Assembly (NCBI GenBank): GCA_021827805.1 | Contig: JAKAUG010000134.1 | Span: 1 to 5,263, forward strand | From: Bacillota bacterium | GTDB lineage: Bacteria > Bacillota > Sulfobacillia > RBS10-35 > JAJYVN01 | DNA: 5,263 bases | Reading direction: 5' to 3' | Part shown: piece after piece, positions 5,191-5,263 of the stretch | How positions within the stretch are numbered: position 1 is the stretch's first letter | Layout: every line of letters starts with the position of its first letter | Position numbers and translations under genes: made by a program | The notes under the pieces: model-generated | Told to the model about the DNA's origin: nothing | The model's database searches: none | The model's input: only the letters and a program-made list of their open reading frames with translations

Positions 5191-5216
5191 CAGAGCCCTG
5201 TCCGCTCCAGACGTCT

Positions 5217-5263
5217 CTAGACGTCGCGGCGCCGGGCCCGGATGCGCGCGGACTTGCCGCTCA
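5217..5263 (-). CDS. rplS: 50S ribosomal protein L19, C-terminal end only
   Basis: The frame entering from the right edge ends S-G-K-S-A-R-I-R-A-R-R-R-D-V before a TAG stop. This basic tail, with S-G-K-(S/A)-A-R-I, is the familiar C-terminus of bacterial L19, a 50S protein at the subunit interface. Only about 15 codons are in the window. The place upstream of rbgA fits the known Bacillota order and supports the call. The gap to rbgA is 82 bases and holds the inverted repeat. Confidence 0.85.
   Translation of the reverse strand, partial: SGKSARIRARRRDV

Overview
The window is GC-rich, and every supportable gene lies on the minus strand, so transcription runs from high to low coordinates. The order rplS – rbgA (ylqF) – rnhB is the classic Bacillota arrangement. 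Together with the high GC it suggests a high-GC Bacillota or relative (a Thermaerobacter-, Symbiobacterium- or Limnochordia-like lineage). That assignment is inferred from gene order and composition only.

Reading downstream from the right edge: the last codons of ribosomal protein L19 (5217-5263); an 82-base gap with a perfect 15-bp inverted repeat and a G-run over the next start codon; a divergent ribosome-assembly GTPase RbgA (4283-5134); a TnpB-only IS200/IS605-type element (about 2955-4258) with a recognisable right-end hairpin; RNase HII (2317-3003); a membrane protein fused to a spermidine-synthase-like methyltransferase fold (764-2320); and an AbiEii-type nucleotidyltransferase that runs off the left edge (1-719, no stop reached).

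The genes are packed like one operon. Stop and start codons overlap as ATGA (rbgA to the next ORF), GTGA (tnpB to rnhB) and GTGA (rnhB to the membrane protein). The tnpB element sits exactly at the rbgA/rnhB boundary. The ATG overlapping the rbgA stop, plausibly the old rnhB start, now opens a frame that runs in-frame into tnpB. RNase HII now has to begin at or beyond the tnpB stop, in DNA belonging to the element's right end. The predicted omega-RNA guide reads straight into rnhB. This junction is the most interesting part of the window.

The rest is housekeeping (L19, RbgA, RNase HII) plus two accessory genes. TnpB keeps its RuvC-like D/E/D residues but has lost two of four zinc-ribbon cysteines. 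RbgA has an altered G4 motif. No tRNA, rRNA, CRISPR array or plus-strand gene was recognised; the long plus-strand open frames are antisense shadows typical of GC-rich DNA.
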